39,170 bases of DNA from Sporosarcina luteola (lineage in GTDB: Bacteria; Bacillota; Bacilli; Bacillales_A; Planococcaceae). Below the pieces are notes generated by a model. It searched no databases and was not told the DNA's origin. It saw only the letters and a program-made list of their open reading frames with translations. The first letter of the stretch is position 1. Each line of letters opens with the position of its first letter. A program made the position numbers and the translations under genes. The stretch lies in assembly GCF_023715535.1 (NCBI RefSeq), contig NZ_JAMBOI010000018.1, positions 1-39,170 on the forward strand. The letters are read 5' to 3'. Positions 27,770 to 37,290 of the stretch are shown one piece after another.

Positions 27770-29737
27770 ATGAGGTCATTTTTTAGAAGAAGAGCTATCC
27801 GATATCCATTGACTGTCATATCTCTCCTTGGATTGATAGCGGCCGTCCTGTTATTCCTTTCGAATTTCTGGGAGGGCCTTTTATTCACGATCCCGTTCAC
27901 GATAGCATTAGGCATCGCTTGGAAGCTGGAGGAACAGACGTATATTGAAACTGAGAAGCATATTGAATCCCTCTCCTACCGGATGAAAAAGGTCGGAGAA
28001 GAGGCGCTGCTTGAGCTGCCGATTGCAATTATCCTCTTTAATGAAAAGCATGTTGTTGAATGGGCGAACCCCTACGCTGTCAATATCTTTGATAAAGAGA
28101 CGTTAATCGGAGAGGAATTGTTCCAACTGTCCGAGGCATTCCAAACCATTCTTAAAAACGATGGACAGAAGACGACTTTGAATGTTGGCGATTCCACTTA
28201 TCAAGTCATTTACAGAGCCGAGGAAAAACTACTCTATTTATTCGACATCACGGAAAAAGTGGAGATCGAATCTCTCTACCACCAAGATCGTACCGTGCTC
28301 GGAGTCATGCTCATCGATAATTATGACGAACTTGCACAGACGATGGACGACCAGACGAGAAGCAATCTTAATTCGCTTGTCACTTCACTCGTGAATCAAT
28401 GGGCGTTGGATAATGGCATTTATGTGAAAAGAATAGCATCCGATCGTTTTTTAGCGGTTTTTAATGAAGCGATTCTTTCCAAGCTGGAAACGGCGAAATT
28501 TACGATCTTAGATGACATTCGAGAGAAAACTGCTATTCAGAATGCGGGCTTGACGCTGAGCATCGGAGTCGGAACCGGCTCCGCCGCGCTGACAGAGCTT
28601 GGTGAGCTGGCACAATCCAGTTTGGATCTCGTTCTGGGGCGTGGAGGCGATCAGGTCGCCATTAAGCATACGGATGGCAAGCTCAAATTTTTCGGGGGCA
28701 AGACGAATCCGGTAGAAAAAAGGACTCGTGTACGCGCCAGGGTCATATCACACGCATTGCGCGATTTGATCCAAGGAAGCGATAAAGTGTTGATCATGGG
28801 CCATAAAATGCCCGACATGGACGCGATCGGGGCATCCATCGGAGTCCGGAAGATGGCACGGATGAACAATGTGGAAGGACATGTCGTCCTGAATTTTGAC
28901 GAGTTGGATGGAAGCGTGACCCGGCTGATGGATGAAATTAAAAAGGACGAAGGGTTATTTTCGCAATTTGTCGATCCCGAAACCGCATTATCAATGCTGA
29001 CCGAAAAATCTCTTCTAGTCATTGTGGATACACATAAGCCAAGCATGGTTATAGATGAACGGTTAATCGAGAAGGCCGAAAAGGTCGTCGTCATCGACCA
29101 TCATCGACGCGGCGAGGAATTCATCAACAGTACGATGCTTGTCTATATGGAACCGTACGCCTCCTCGACAGCCGAGCTCGTGACGGAGCTTGTGGAATAT
29201 CAGCCGAAGAATGAAAAATTGACGATGCTCGAATCGACTGCGTTGCTCGCGGGAATAGTTGTAGACACGAAAAGCTTCACATTGCGAACGGGGTCAAGAA
29301 CATTCGAGGCGGCATCTTATTTGCGGACAAACGGAGCTGACACAGTACTTGTACAGCGACTGTTGAAGGAAGATATCGCGACGTATATTCAACGGTCTAA
29401 ATTGATTGAAACTGTCGAGCTCACTTCTGCCGGCATAGCAATTGCGAAAGGGGAGGAAGGAATTATCTATAGTCCGGTGCTGATTGCACAGACTGCAGAT
29501 ATCCTTCTGACGATGCAAGGGGTCATCGCCTCGTTTGTCATCGCTTCCCGTTCGGACGGGAAAATTGGGATTAGCGCGAGATCACTTGGAGAGTTGAACG
29601 TACAGCTTGTTATGGAAGAGCTAGGCGGTGGAGGGCATTTGACGAACGCTGCCTGCCAGCTTGAAGTGGAGACTATAGAAGAAGCAGAGCAATTATTGAA
29701 ATCTGCTATAGAAGATAAATTGGAAAGGGGAAAATGA
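27770..29737 (+). CDS. gdpP: Cyclic-di-AMP phosphodiesterase GdpP
   Basis: GdpP hydrolyses c-di-AMP to pApA and so affects potassium balance, cell-wall stress and beta-lactam tolerance. The 655-residue protein has two N-terminal membrane helices (about 13-31 and 34-51). A heme-binding-type PAS domain covers about 80-155 and a degenerate GGDEF domain about 172-305, whose signature reads ASDRF. The catalytic DHH domain has [11 protein letters not shown] (His345, Asp349, Asp351), VDTHKPS (Asp420) and VIDHHRRG (His444, His445). The C-terminal DHHA1 part contains [12 protein letters not shown]. All catalytic residues are present. The stop overlaps the first possible ATG of rplI. Confidence 0.96.
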   Translation: MRSFFRRRAIRYPLTVISLLGLIAAVLLFLSNFWEGLLFTIPFTIALGIAWKLEEQTYIETEKHIESLSYRMKKVGEEALLELPIAIILFNEKHVVEWANPYAVNIFDKETLIGEELFQLSEAFQTILKNDGQKTTLNVGDSTYQVIYRAEEKLLYLFDITEKVEIESLYHQDRTVLGVMLIDNYDELAQTMDDQTRSNLNSLVTSLVNQWALDNGIYVKRIASDRFLAVFNEAILSKLETAKFTILDDIREKTAIQNAGLTLSIGVGTGSAALTELGELAQSSLDLVLGRGGDQVAIKHTDGKLKFFGGKTNPVEKRTRVRARVISHALRDLIQGSDKVLIMGHKMPDMDAIGASIGVRKMARMNNVEGHVVLNFDELDGSVTRLMDEIKKDEGLFSQFVDPETALSMLTEKSLLVIVDTHKPSMVIDERLIEKAEKVVVIDHHRRGEEFINSTMLVYMEPYASSTAELVTELVEYQPKNEKLTMLESTALLAGIVVDTKSFTLRTGSRTFEAASYLRTNGADTVLVQRLLKEDIATYIQRSKLIETVELTSAGIAIAKGEEGIIYSPVLIAQTADILLTMQGVIASFVIASRSDGKIGISARSLGELNVQLVMEELGGGGHLTNAACQLEVETIEEAEQLLKSAIEDKLERGK

Positions 29738-29739
29738 TT

Positions 29740-30186
29740 ATGAAAGTAATTTTTTTGAAGGACGTTAAAGGCAAAGGTAAAAAAGGTGAAGTGAAAGAAG
29801 TATCAGTCGGCTATGCACAAAACTACCTATTGAAAAACAAATTGGCGATTGAAGCGACGCCTGCAAACCTGAGCCAGCTCGATGGCCAGAAGAAACGTGC
29901 ACAAAAGGATGCGGCTGCAGAATTGGCCGAAGCACAAAAACTGAAAGAACTTATCGACGAGAAGACTGTGGAGATGAAAGCGAAATCCGGAGAAGGCGGA
30001 CGTCTCTTCGGTTCAATCACGACGAAGCAGATCGCAGAAGCTCTTGAAAAAAACCATAAAATTAAAGTGGATCGCCGTAAGATGGAACTGCCTGATGCAA
30101 TACGGGCTCTCGGCTATACGAATGTGCCGATTAAACTGCACCCAGAAGTTACCGCTACGCTTAAAGTCCATGTAACTGAAGAATGA
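29740..30186 (+). CDS. rplI: 50S ribosomal protein L9
   Basis: L9 binds 23S rRNA near the L1 stalk with two domains joined by a long helix, and influences frame maintenance. The sequence starts [20 protein letters not shown], the conserved N-terminal domain. The lysine- and alanine-rich connecting helix is at about 40-78, then the C-terminal domain with [17 protein letters not shown]. Two starts are possible. The ATG at 29740 is chosen because GGGG ends 9 bases upstream and gives the standard 148 residues; the ATG at 29734 overlaps the gdpP stop. dnaB follows after 15 bases. Confidence 0.97.
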   Translation: MKVIFLKDVKGKGKKGEVKEVSVGYAQNYLLKNKLAIEATPANLSQLDGQKKRAQKDAAAELAEAQKLKELIDEKTVEMKAKSGEGGRLFGSITTKQIAEALEKNHKIKVDRRKMELPDAIRALGYTNVPIKLHPEVTATLKVHVTEE

Positions 30187-30201
30187 TAGGGAGCGATAAC
30201 G

Positions 30202-31557
30202 ATGGATCAGATGTATGATCGCGTCCCCCCGCATAATAACGAAGCCGAACAGTCTGTCATTGGAGCGATCTTCCTTCAACCAGAGGCATTAATTACAGCT
30301 TCCGAAGTCCTTCGCCCCGATGACTTCTACAGGACGGCGCATGAGAAAATTTTCGATACGATGCTGATCCTGAGCGATAAAGGACAAGCGATTGACGTCG
30401 TCACGGTCACGGAAGAGCTTTCAGCGAAGAAGGAATTGGAAGATGTCGGTGGCATTTCGTATTTGACGGAAATTGCAAATGCCGTCCCGACAGCGGCTAA
30501 TATCGAGTATTATGCCAAGATTGTTGAAGAGAAATCCATCCTAAGACGGCTCATCCGGGTAGCGACCAATATCGTCGAGGAAGGTTTTACGAAAGAGGAT
30601 GAAGTGGAAGCTGTCCTGTCCGAGGCGGAAAAAAGGATCATGGAAGTTTCCAACCGGAAAAATGCCGGTGACTTCAAACATATTAAAGATGTCCTTGTGG
30701 AAACCTACGACAATATCGAGCTTCTTCACACGAGAAAAGGCGAAGTGACAGGCATTCCGACCGGCTTCCGTGATCTTGATAAGATTACTGCCGGCTTCCA
30801 GCGGAATGACTTGATCATCGTGGCCGCCCGTCCTTCCGTAGGTAAAACGGCGTTTGCTTTGAACGTGGCACAAAACGTGGCGACCAAAACGGATGAAAAC
30901 GTTGCGATCTTCAGTTTGGAGATGGGCGCGGAACAACTCGTCATGCGTATGCTTTGTGCGGAAGGGAATATAGACGCGCAAGTGCTCCGGACGGGGAATC
31001 TGGAAGCGGAGGATTGGCGGAAATTGACGATGGCGATGGGAAGCTTGTCCAACGCCGGAATCTTCATCGACGACTCTCCGGGCATCCGGATTAACGAAAT
31101 CCGTTCCAAATGCCGACGACTTCAGCAAGAACACGGCCTAGGCATGATCATGATCGATTATTTGCAGCTCATCATGGGAAGCGGCCGTTCAGGCGAGAAC
31201 CGTCAGCAGGAAGTATCCGAAATCTCCCGTTCCTTAAAAGCGCTTGCGCGGGAACTGAAAATCCCGGTCATCGCGCTTTCCCAGCTTTCACGTGGTGTGG
31301 AACAACGTCAAGACAAGCGGCCGATGATGTCCGACTTGCGTGAGTCCGGGAGTATTGAGCAAGATGCGGATATCGTTTCTTTCCTCTACCGGGAAGATTA
31401 CTATGATAAAGAAACAGAGAATCAGAATATGATTGAAATCATCATAGCGAAGCAGCGTAACGGCCCAACCGGCACCGTCACACTAGCATTCGCCAAGGAA
31501 TACAACAAGTTCCTGAACATCGACTGGAGCCAACACCAAGCCCCGTCATATCAATAA
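30202..31557 (+). CDS. dnaB: Replicative DNA helicase DnaB (DnaC in B. subtilis)
   Basis: This is the hexameric 5' to 3' helicase of the replication fork, named DnaC in B. subtilis and loaded at oriC by DnaD, DnaB and DnaI. The 451-residue protein has the N-terminal collar domain (PPHNNEAEQSVIGAIFL). The RecA-like motor has Walker A ARPSVGKT (to residue 216), Walker B MIMIDYLQLI, and the arginine-finger and DNA-loop regions around LSQLSRGVEQRQDKRPMMSDLR. No intein or insertion is visible. It is last in the yybS-gdpP-rplI-dnaB unit and ends at a terminator. purA, next in B. subtilis, is not here. Confidence 0.97.
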   Translation: MDQMYDRVPPHNNEAEQSVIGAIFLQPEALITASEVLRPDDFYRTAHEKIFDTMLILSDKGQAIDVVTVTEELSAKKELEDVGGISYLTEIANAVPTAANIEYYAKIVEEKSILRRLIRVATNIVEEGFTKEDEVEAVLSEAEKRIMEVSNRKNAGDFKHIKDVLVETYDNIELLHTRKGEVTGIPTGFRDLDKITAGFQRNDLIIVAARPSVGKTAFALNVAQNVATKTDENVAIFSLEMGAEQLVMRMLCAEGNIDAQVLRTGNLEAEDWRKLTMAMGSLSNAGIFIDDSPGIRINEIRSKCRRLQQEHGLGMIMIDYLQLIMGSGRSGENRQQEVSEISRSLKALARELKIPVIALSQLSRGVEQRQDKRPMMSDLRESGSIEQDADIVSFLYREDYYDKETENQNMIEIIIAKQRNGPTGTVTLAFAKEYNKFLNIDWSQHQAPSYQ

Positions 31558-31566
31558 TGGATAGTG

Positions 31567-31610
31567 AAAAGCCTTGATTCACCTGTCTAACAGGTTTATC
31601 AAGGCTTTTT
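31567..31610 (+). terminator. Intrinsic terminator after dnaB
   Basis: AAAAGCCTTGAT pairs with ATCAAGGCTTTT around an inner ACCTG/CAGGT stem, ending in a T run. Confidence 0.92.
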
Positions 31611-31696
31611 GCCATATATAAGACTATATTCACAGTTGGAATTCTCCTCATTTACAACTAACATTTGGAAGTTAAAAAGGAATAATTGGTTGCAAT

Positions 31697-31713
31697 ACTA
31701 CAAGTTCGTTACA
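31697..31713 (-). promoter_or_regulatory. WalR-like binding site upstream of the M23 peptidase gene
   Basis: On the minus strand this reads TGTAAC-GAACT-TGTAGT. The WalR (YycF) consensus is two TGTWAH half-sites separated by 5 bases, and this matches 11 of 12 fixed positions. It is 114 bases ahead of the M23 start and 33 bases upstream of a possible -10 (TATGAT, 31746-31751) that lacks a good -35. This fits a promoter that needs an activator. WalR controls cell-wall hydrolases, and walR is the next gene downstream. Confidence 0.55.
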
Positions 31714-31826
31714 AATAGACTCAAAGCAACAAGCGACTTACTAGATATGATAAATTGAAGAAGCGTGAAAATCACTCAGTATGATGGCGTCTAGTAGCAG
31801 CTGCCAGTCGGAAGGAGTAACAAACG

Positions 31827-33290
31827 ATGTTTTTCAAGAAACAGAACCTGAACAATCAACAGAATAGAACGGCCCTATATAAGAAGTTCCAAAAGATAGG
31901 TATCATGACAGTCTTCTTTGGAGGAATTAGTATAAGCTCCGGTTTTGCACTGGAAAAAGAGGGAGATTCCTCAATCCATACTGTCTACCATGTCTACTCG
32001 GCCAACGAATATGTCGGAATGCTATCCGATGACAAAAAGATCGAACAGCTTAAACAAGAGGAATTGGAGAAAGCGGCCTCCGAATACGAAGGTCTCCCTT
32101 TAACAATCGGAACTGAATTGTCTATCGTGCCGGAAAAGGTATTTTCGATCGGAACAGACGATGAACAAGTCCTTGGAAAACTTCAGAACATGCTTACCGT
32201 GGAGGCGGAAGCGATCGGTGTTCAAATTGACGAAGAGACAGCATTCTATGTCAAAGACAAGGCCGATTTTGAAGAAGTGATCCAGGAACTGACATTACAA
32301 ACAGTTACCGAGCAGGAGCTTGCTGAATTCGAAGCCCGCCAACAATCTACTGAACCTATACCACCGTTAAAAGAAAATGAAACGAGACTTGCAAATATAC
32401 AATTCAGCGCTGACATTCATGCAACGGAAGGCCAAACGGCACCCGAAGAGGTACGAAGCGTTCAAGAGGCTATGACCTTGCTGAACAAAGGCACATTGGA
32501 AGAGAAGAAATACCCCGTTCAAGGGGGGGACGTATTAGGGAAGATCGCCAGTGCCCACAATATGTCTACGGCAAAATTGATGGAACTCAATCCGGGCATT
32601 ACGGAAGATTCGGTTCTTCAAATTGGCCAGGAGCTGAACGTGACAGTGCTTGAACCTTATATAGAAGTGGAAGCACACTATGAATCAAAGGAAATTGCTC
32701 CAATTCAGTTCAAGAAACTGACTGAAAAAGATGCATCGACATTCAAAGGTGAAGAGAGAGTTAAGCAAAAAGGAACGGACGGCAAGAAATCGGTTACGCA
32801 TCTGATCCGGAAGAAGAACGGAAAAGTGATCGGCAAATCCGTGGCGGAGGAACATGTACTGGAAGAGCCGGTTCACGAAGTAACGGTCGTCGGAACAAAG
32901 GTAATCCCTTCGCGCGGGACTGGAAGCTTCAAGTGGCCGGCGGATGGCGGATACGTTTCAAGTCAAATGGGGAAACGTTGGGGCAGGTTGCACCAAGGCA
33001 TTGATATCGCCCGGCCATCGTCACGGTCGATTTTTGCTTCCGACAATGGCGTCGTGACGGATGTCGGCCGTCATGCGACTTATGGAAACCGTATCATCAT
33101 CACTCATAACAATGGGTACAAGACGTTATACGCCCATCTATCGTCTATCGAGGTCAAAGTCGGACAGACAGTGCCACAAGGTTCGAAAATCGGTGTCATG
33201 GGCTCCACAGGACGTTCGACTGGCATGCACTTGCATTTTGAAGTATTCAAGAACGGTACCAATATCAATCCGTTGAGTGTGTTAAGATAA
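31827..33290 (+). CDS. Cell-wall M23 metallopeptidase with LysM and G5 domains
   Basis: This is a probable peptidoglycan endopeptidase exported across the membrane. An N-terminal signal or anchor lies at about residues 24-42 (IGIMTVFFGGISISSGFAL), followed by an alpha/beta region of about 180 residues. Next come a LysM peptidoglycan-binding domain (229-273, ending IGQELNVTVLEP), a G5 domain (about 277-357) and an M23/LytM domain (372-483). The zinc ligands are intact: HQGID (His389, Asp393) and HLHFE (His468, His470). A GGAAGGAG ribosome site precedes the ATG. Position between dnaB and walR, and the WalR-like box, suggest control by WalRK. I do not assign a B. subtilis orthologue. Confidence 0.9.
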   Translation: MFFKKQNLNNQQNRTALYKKFQKIGIMTVFFGGISISSGFALEKEGDSSIHTVYHVYSANEYVGMLSDDKKIEQLKQEELEKAASEYEGLPLTIGTELSIVPEKVFSIGTDDEQVLGKLQNMLTVEAEAIGVQIDEETAFYVKDKADFEEVIQELTLQTVTEQELAEFEARQQSTEPIPPLKENETRLANIQFSADIHATEGQTAPEEVRSVQEAMTLLNKGTLEEKKYPVQGGDVLGKIASAHNMSTAKLMELNPGITEDSVLQIGQELNVTVLEPYIEVEAHYESKEIAPIQFKKLTEKDASTFKGEERVKQKGTDGKKSVTHLIRKKNGKVIGKSVAEEHVLEEPVHEVTVVGTKVIPSRGTGSFKWPADGGYVSSQMGKRWGRLHQGIDIARPSSRSIFASDNGVVTDVGRHATYGNRIIITHNNGYKTLYAHLSSIEVKVGQTVPQGSKIGVMGSTGRSTGMHLHFEVFKNGTNINPLSVLR

Positions 33291-33302
33291 AGAGAAGGAA
33301 TG

Positions 33303-33338
33303 GAGACGCTGCAGTGTATTCTGTTGCCGTCTCTTTTT
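33303..33338 (+). terminator. Intrinsic terminator after the M23 gene
   Basis: GAGACG (33303-33308) pairs with CGTCTC (33328-33333), with an inner GCA/TGC step, followed by five T residues. Confidence 0.75.
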
Positions 33339-33367
33339 CTAATTTGTTGTAGGTGCAGAATGGAAGG

Positions 33368-33396
33368 TTTATTGCGAAAGTAATAGAATATATACT
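33368..33396 (+). promoter_or_regulatory. Candidate walR operon promoter
   Basis: TTTATT (33368-33373) and TATACT (33391-33396) have a 17-bp spacer. The site lies 36 bases ahead of walR. The -35 element is weak. Confidence 0.45.
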
Positions 33397-33431
33397 AAAG
33401 TAGTCGCCAAAAACGGCGAGAAAGGGAATGA

Positions 33432-34145
33432 ATGATGCAAAATAAAACCATTTTAGTTGTAGATGATGAAAAACCGATAGCAGATATATTAGAGTTTAAT
33501 TTAAAGAAGGAGGGCTTTACTGTCTATTGCGCATACGACGGTGAAGAGGCGCTCGAAAAAGTGGAAGAGGTGCAGCCGGATATTATGCTGCTCGATATCA
33601 TGCTTCCGAAGCGCGATGGCATGGAAGTATGCAGGGAGGTCAGGAAGAAGTATGATTTCCCGATCATCATGCTGACAGCGAAAGACTCGGAAATCGATAA
33701 AGTGCTAGGGTTGGAGCTAGGCGCGGATGATTATGTGACGAAGCCGTTCGGTACACGCGAATTGATTGCCAGGGTGAAGGCGAATTTACGCAGGCATTCG
33801 AAGACATTGTCGGAAGAGCAGGATGAGGCAACGAATGAAATTACAGTTGGAAGTCTCATCATACAACCGGACGCCTATTTGGTACAAAAACGCGGAGAGT
33901 CTATTGAGCTGACCCATCGCGAGTTCGAATTGCTGCATTATCTATCGAAGCATATCGGACAGGTGATGACGAGAGAGCATTTGTTGCAGACGGTCTGGGG
34001 TTATGATTATTTCGGAGATGTGCGGACAGTCGACGTAACGATACGCCGCCTGCGCGAAAAAATCGAGGACACTCCTAGCCACCCGTCGTGGATTGTAACG
34101 AGACGTGGAGTCGGCTACTATTTGCGTGATCCGGAACAGGAGTAA
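33432..34145 (+). CDS. walR: Response regulator WalR (YycF)
   Basis: WalR is the essential OmpR-type regulator of cell-wall hydrolase genes in Firmicutes. The receiver domain has the acidic pair VVDDEKP, the phospho-acceptor Asp55 in MLLDIMLPK (from the first ATG) and the conserved Lys in YVTKPFG. The winged-helix DNA-binding domain covers about 130-234 ([30 protein letters not shown]). The start may be either of two adjacent ATG codons (33432 or 33435); AAAGGGA lies upstream. It is the first gene of walRKHIJ, 5 bases before walK. Confidence 0.97.
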   Translation: MMQNKTILVVDDEKPIADILEFNLKKEGFTVYCAYDGEEALEKVEEVQPDIMLLDIMLPKRDGMEVCREVRKKYDFPIIMLTAKDSEIDKVLGLELGADDYVTKPFGTRELIARVKANLRRHSKTLSEEQDEATNEITVGSLIIQPDAYLVQKRGESIELTHREFELLHYLSKHIGQVMTREHLLQTVWGYDYFGDVRTVDVTIRRLREKIEDTPSHPSWIVTRRGVGYYLRDPEQE

Positions 34146-34150
34146 GGACA

Positions 34151-35977
34151 ATGCAGAAAGTCGGATTTTTTCGATCCATCCATGTGAAATTCGTCCTCAT
34201 CTATATCATGCTCATCCTTGTGGCGATGCAAATTATCGGACTTTATTTCGCAAGGGAGCTTGAAGAGACGCTGAAGACCAACTTCACAAATTCGGTCAGA
34301 GATAGAATGAATCTAGTCGAATTCAGTGTTCGTGAAGAAATGATAAAAGATCGGTCGCCGGAAGATCCGTCGCCTGAACAAAGCTTGCAGACCATACTTT
34401 CCGGCTTTACATCAGAAGATATTAATGAAATACGAGTTATCGATTCAAAGTTTCGCATTTTGGCCACATCCGAATTGGGCAATCAATCATTAGTCGGCCA
34501 ACGATCGATGGAAGACAGTGTGAGAAGATCCATTTCCTCTGAAACGTTCTATGAGAATATCAACTATGACCCGGCATCTAGAGAACGTGTCATGGTGCTT
34601 GTGACGCCAATTGTGAACAATAATTCGGAAGTCGTCGGCGCCTTGTATGTGACAGCCAATATTGAAAAAGTGTTCACACAGATCAATGAAATCAACCAAA
34701 TACTGGCGGGTGGAGTGGCGGTCTCCCTCACATTCACAATCATCATCGGCATCTTCATCGCCCGGACATTCACCCGGCCGATATCCGATATGAGGCGCCA
34801 GGCACAAGAGATGGCGCAAGGAAACTTCTCAAGGAAGGTCCATGTATACGGGAATGATGAAATGGGCCAGCTGGCAATTGCCTTCAACCATTTGACGAAT
34901 CAGCTCCAAGAGTCGCAGTCAACGACGGAAAGCGAACAAAGGAAGCTTGCTTCAGTTCTTGAAAACATGACGGACGGCGTCATTTCAACGGACCGAAAAG
35001 GCAGGGTGAGCCTGATCAACGATTCCGCGCTTATGATGCTGCGGATGACACGCGACCTTGTGTTGAACCGTCCGATTGCGAGCATCTTGGGCTTGGAACA
35101 GGAGTATACATTCGAGGATCTTATTCAAGTGAAGGATTCCATCGCACTTGACTTCAGTACGGAGAAAGAGCCCTATATCCTGCGGGCGACTTTTTCGGTG
35201 ACGCAGCGGGAGACGGGTTTTGTGAACGGCCTTATCGTCGTCCTCCATGATAATACCGAACAGGAAAAGATCGACATGGAGCGGCGGGAATTCGTTTCCA
35301 ACGTATCCCATGAACTCCGCACTCCGCTGACGACGATGCGCAGCTATTTGGACGCATTGGCGGAAGGTGCCTGGAAGAACGAGGATATTGCGCCTTCCTT
35401 CCTCCGCGTGACGCAGACGGAGACAGAGCGGATGATCCGGCTTGTCAATGACCTATTGAAGCTCTCGAGGATGGATAGCAAAGAATATGAACTGAACACT
35501 GAATGGGTGGAATTCAATCATTTCTTCAACTCTATTATTGAGCGGTTCGAGTTCTCGAAGTCGCAGAATGTGCATTTCAAGAGGTTATTGCCTTCTGCGG
35601 ATCTTTTCGTTGAGATTGATACCGACAAGATGACACAGGTCATCGATAACATCATTTCGAATGCGCTTAAATATTCCCCTGATGGCGGAGATGTGCGCTT
35701 CGGTGTGACAACATCCGGGACATATATAAAAGTGATGATTTCGGATGACGGCATGGGTATCCCGAAAGCGAATGTGAACCGTATTTTTGACAGGTTCTAT
35801 AGGGCGGACCGCGCCAGATCGAGAGCGATGGGCGGGACAGGCCTCGGACTTGCCATCGCGAAGGAAATGATTATTGCGCATGGCGGGGAAATATGGGCGG
35901 AAAGTGAAGAAGGGCAAGGAACGACGATTTTCTTTACGTTGCCTTTTGAACAACAAGAGGAAGGTGAATGGGATTGA
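34151..35977 (+). CDS. walK: Sensor histidine kinase WalK (YycG)
   Basis: WalK is the essential membrane kinase paired with WalR. It senses cell-wall metabolism and works at the division site. The 608-residue protein has membrane helix 1 (about 13-33), an extracellular PAS-like domain (35-182), helix 2 (183-204), HAMP (205-257) and a cytoplasmic PAS domain (about 262-372). The HisKA domain has phospho-acceptor His387 in SNVSHELRTPL. The ATPase domain has DNIISNALKYSPDGG, DDGMGIP and GGTGLGLAIAKEM. All catalytic boxes are intact. It overlaps walH by 10 bases. Confidence 0.97.
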   Translation: MQKVGFFRSIHVKFVLIYIMLILVAMQIIGLYFARELEETLKTNFTNSVRDRMNLVEFSVREEMIKDRSPEDPSPEQSLQTILSGFTSEDINEIRVIDSKFRILATSELGNQSLVGQRSMEDSVRRSISSETFYENINYDPASRERVMVLVTPIVNNNSEVVGALYVTANIEKVFTQINEINQILAGGVAVSLTFTIIIGIFIARTFTRPISDMRRQAQEMAQGNFSRKVHVYGNDEMGQLAIAFNHLTNQLQESQSTTESEQRKLASVLENMTDGVISTDRKGRVSLINDSALMMLRMTRDLVLNRPIASILGLEQEYTFEDLIQVKDSIALDFSTEKEPYILRATFSVTQRETGFVNGLIVVLHDNTEQEKIDMERREFVSNVSHELRTPLTTMRSYLDALAEGAWKNEDIAPSFLRVTQTETERMIRLVNDLLKLSRMDSKEYELNTEWVEFNHFFNSIIERFEFSKSQNVHFKRLLPSADLFVEIDTDKMTQVIDNIISNALKYSPDGGDVRFGVTTSGTYIKVMISDDGMGIPKANVNRIFDRFYRADRARSRAMGGTGLGLAIAKEMIIAHGGEIWAESEEGQGTTIFFTLPFEQQEEGEWD

Positions 35978-37290
35978 AATATATCGAACCGATTAAATCA
36001 ATCATCTTACTATTGCTCGTTTTGTTGAGCGTCACATTCACCTTTTCCATTTGGACGTACTCCCCCAAGTTGGCTACGATTGAACAATCGCCGACCGTTG
36101 ATATTTCCATCGGCGAGCGGAAGCAAGTAGATGATATCATCAAGCCCTATAAGTTTCATATCAAATATGATGAATCGCTTAAAGGCACGACCGATCAGAA
36201 GATAATCGATCATGTTTTAAAAGAAATGAAAGCTTGGAAAGTGTACCAATTGACCCCTGTCCAAAATGAGATGAATAGGACGCAGATGAAAGCATTCTTT
36301 GAACAGCCGAATCAGTTCACACTATATTTCCAAGGGGATGTGCCGTTGGCTGTCTATGACAAGATTTTGCCAATCGAAGATGCCCATCTTCATAAATTCA
36401 GCTTTGACCGGCTCATCGTCAAATGGAATCCGAGGGAAATCGCATTTGAAGCGCATTTCATCGACCGGGCGACAGGCATCCATTTCCGTGGAAAAATAGA
36501 ATCCGAAGATACGACGAAATCCTATCGCCAAATTGTCCTGGAAGGGGAAAAACTGTCTTCCTACCAGGAAGTGGATGTTCAAGAGCCAGTCTATTTGGCG
36601 GTCCCGACTGAACCAATCAAGATGAACAGAAGAATATATAACCAGGAGGAAATCAGTCCGACCCGCTTCCGTAATGCGTTATTCAACGACCCGAATGCAG
36701 TGCGGCGCAGCCAATTAGATGACACACATGAAGAATTTGGTGACGACCATGCGCGATTGACCGTGAATACGGAATCGAAAATGTTGGATTTTGCCCATCC
36801 TGCTGCGGTAAGCAGGGAACCGGCAGTTGCTTCAGACTTGTTGCTCGATGTCATTGATTCGATCAATGAGCATGGAGGTTGGACCGATTCATTCAGGTTT
36901 TCGTATATAAACACTTTATCCCGTTATGTGAAATTCCAACTGTTCATTCATGGTTATCCTGTCTTCGGCGAGTCGTCTGGCGTGACGGAAATCGCGCAGT
37001 TTTTCGGCGAAAATAGGGTATTCAAATATATCCGGCCGTACTATAAACTCGGTTTTTCGTTGCCTGAAGAAACGATGCTTCCTTCGGGTGTGGACGTAGC
37101 AAACGGGCTGATGGAAATGGAGAAACTTGATTTTGGCACAGTTGAGGAAATAACAGTGGGCTATATGATGAAACATGATTTGGAAAAACGGGTTTTTGTA
37201 ATGGAGCCTACCTGGTTTTATTTGATGAAAGGGAATTGGCACCCCTATACACCTGATCAAGGCGGGGGTGAGCAGATTGGATTGGAATAA
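35968..37290 (+). CDS. walH: WalK regulator WalH (YycH)
   Basis: WalH is a membrane-anchored extracytoplasmic protein that with WalI modulates WalK through their membrane helices. It inhibits in B. subtilis and has been reported to activate in S. aureus. The 440-residue product has one N-terminal membrane helix (about 8-29, SIILLLLVLLSVTFTFSIW) and a large outer domain. Sequence is less conserved than walRK, and family membership rests on that layout and the position. The ATG at 35968 follows AGAGGAAGG. An alternative TTG is at 35974. It overlaps walK by 10 bases and walI by 23. Confidence 0.92.
   Translation: MGLKYIEPIKSIILLLLVLLSVTFTFSIWTYSPKLATIEQSPTVDISIGERKQVDDIIKPYKFHIKYDESLKGTTDQKIIDHVLKEMKAWKVYQLTPVQNEMNRTQMKAFFEQPNQFTLYFQGDVPLAVYDKILPIEDAHLHKFSFDRLIVKWNPREIAFEAHFIDRATGIHFRGKIESEDTTKSYRQIVLEGEKLSSYQEVDVQEPVYLAVPTEPIKMNRRIYNQEEISPTRFRNALFNDPNAVRRSQLDDTHEEFGDDHARLTVNTESKMLDFAHPAAVSREPAVASDLLLDVIDSINEHGGWTDSFRFSYINTLSRYVKFQLFIHGYPVFGESSGVTEIAQFFGENRVFKYIRPYYKLGFSLPEETMLPSGVDVANGLMEMEKLDFGTVEEITVGYMMKHDLEKRVFVMEPTWFYLMKGNWHPYTPDQGGGEQIGLE

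Noticed and set aside
30541..31134. 197-codon minus-strand ORF inside dnaB
   Set aside because: It lies antisense to the helicase motor domain. Its composition is that of a reverse-complement shadow.
31558..31826. tRNA genes between dnaB and the M23 gene, as in B. subtilis
   Set aside because: I looked for cloverleaf and T-loop (GGTTCGAATCC-like) sequences and found none.
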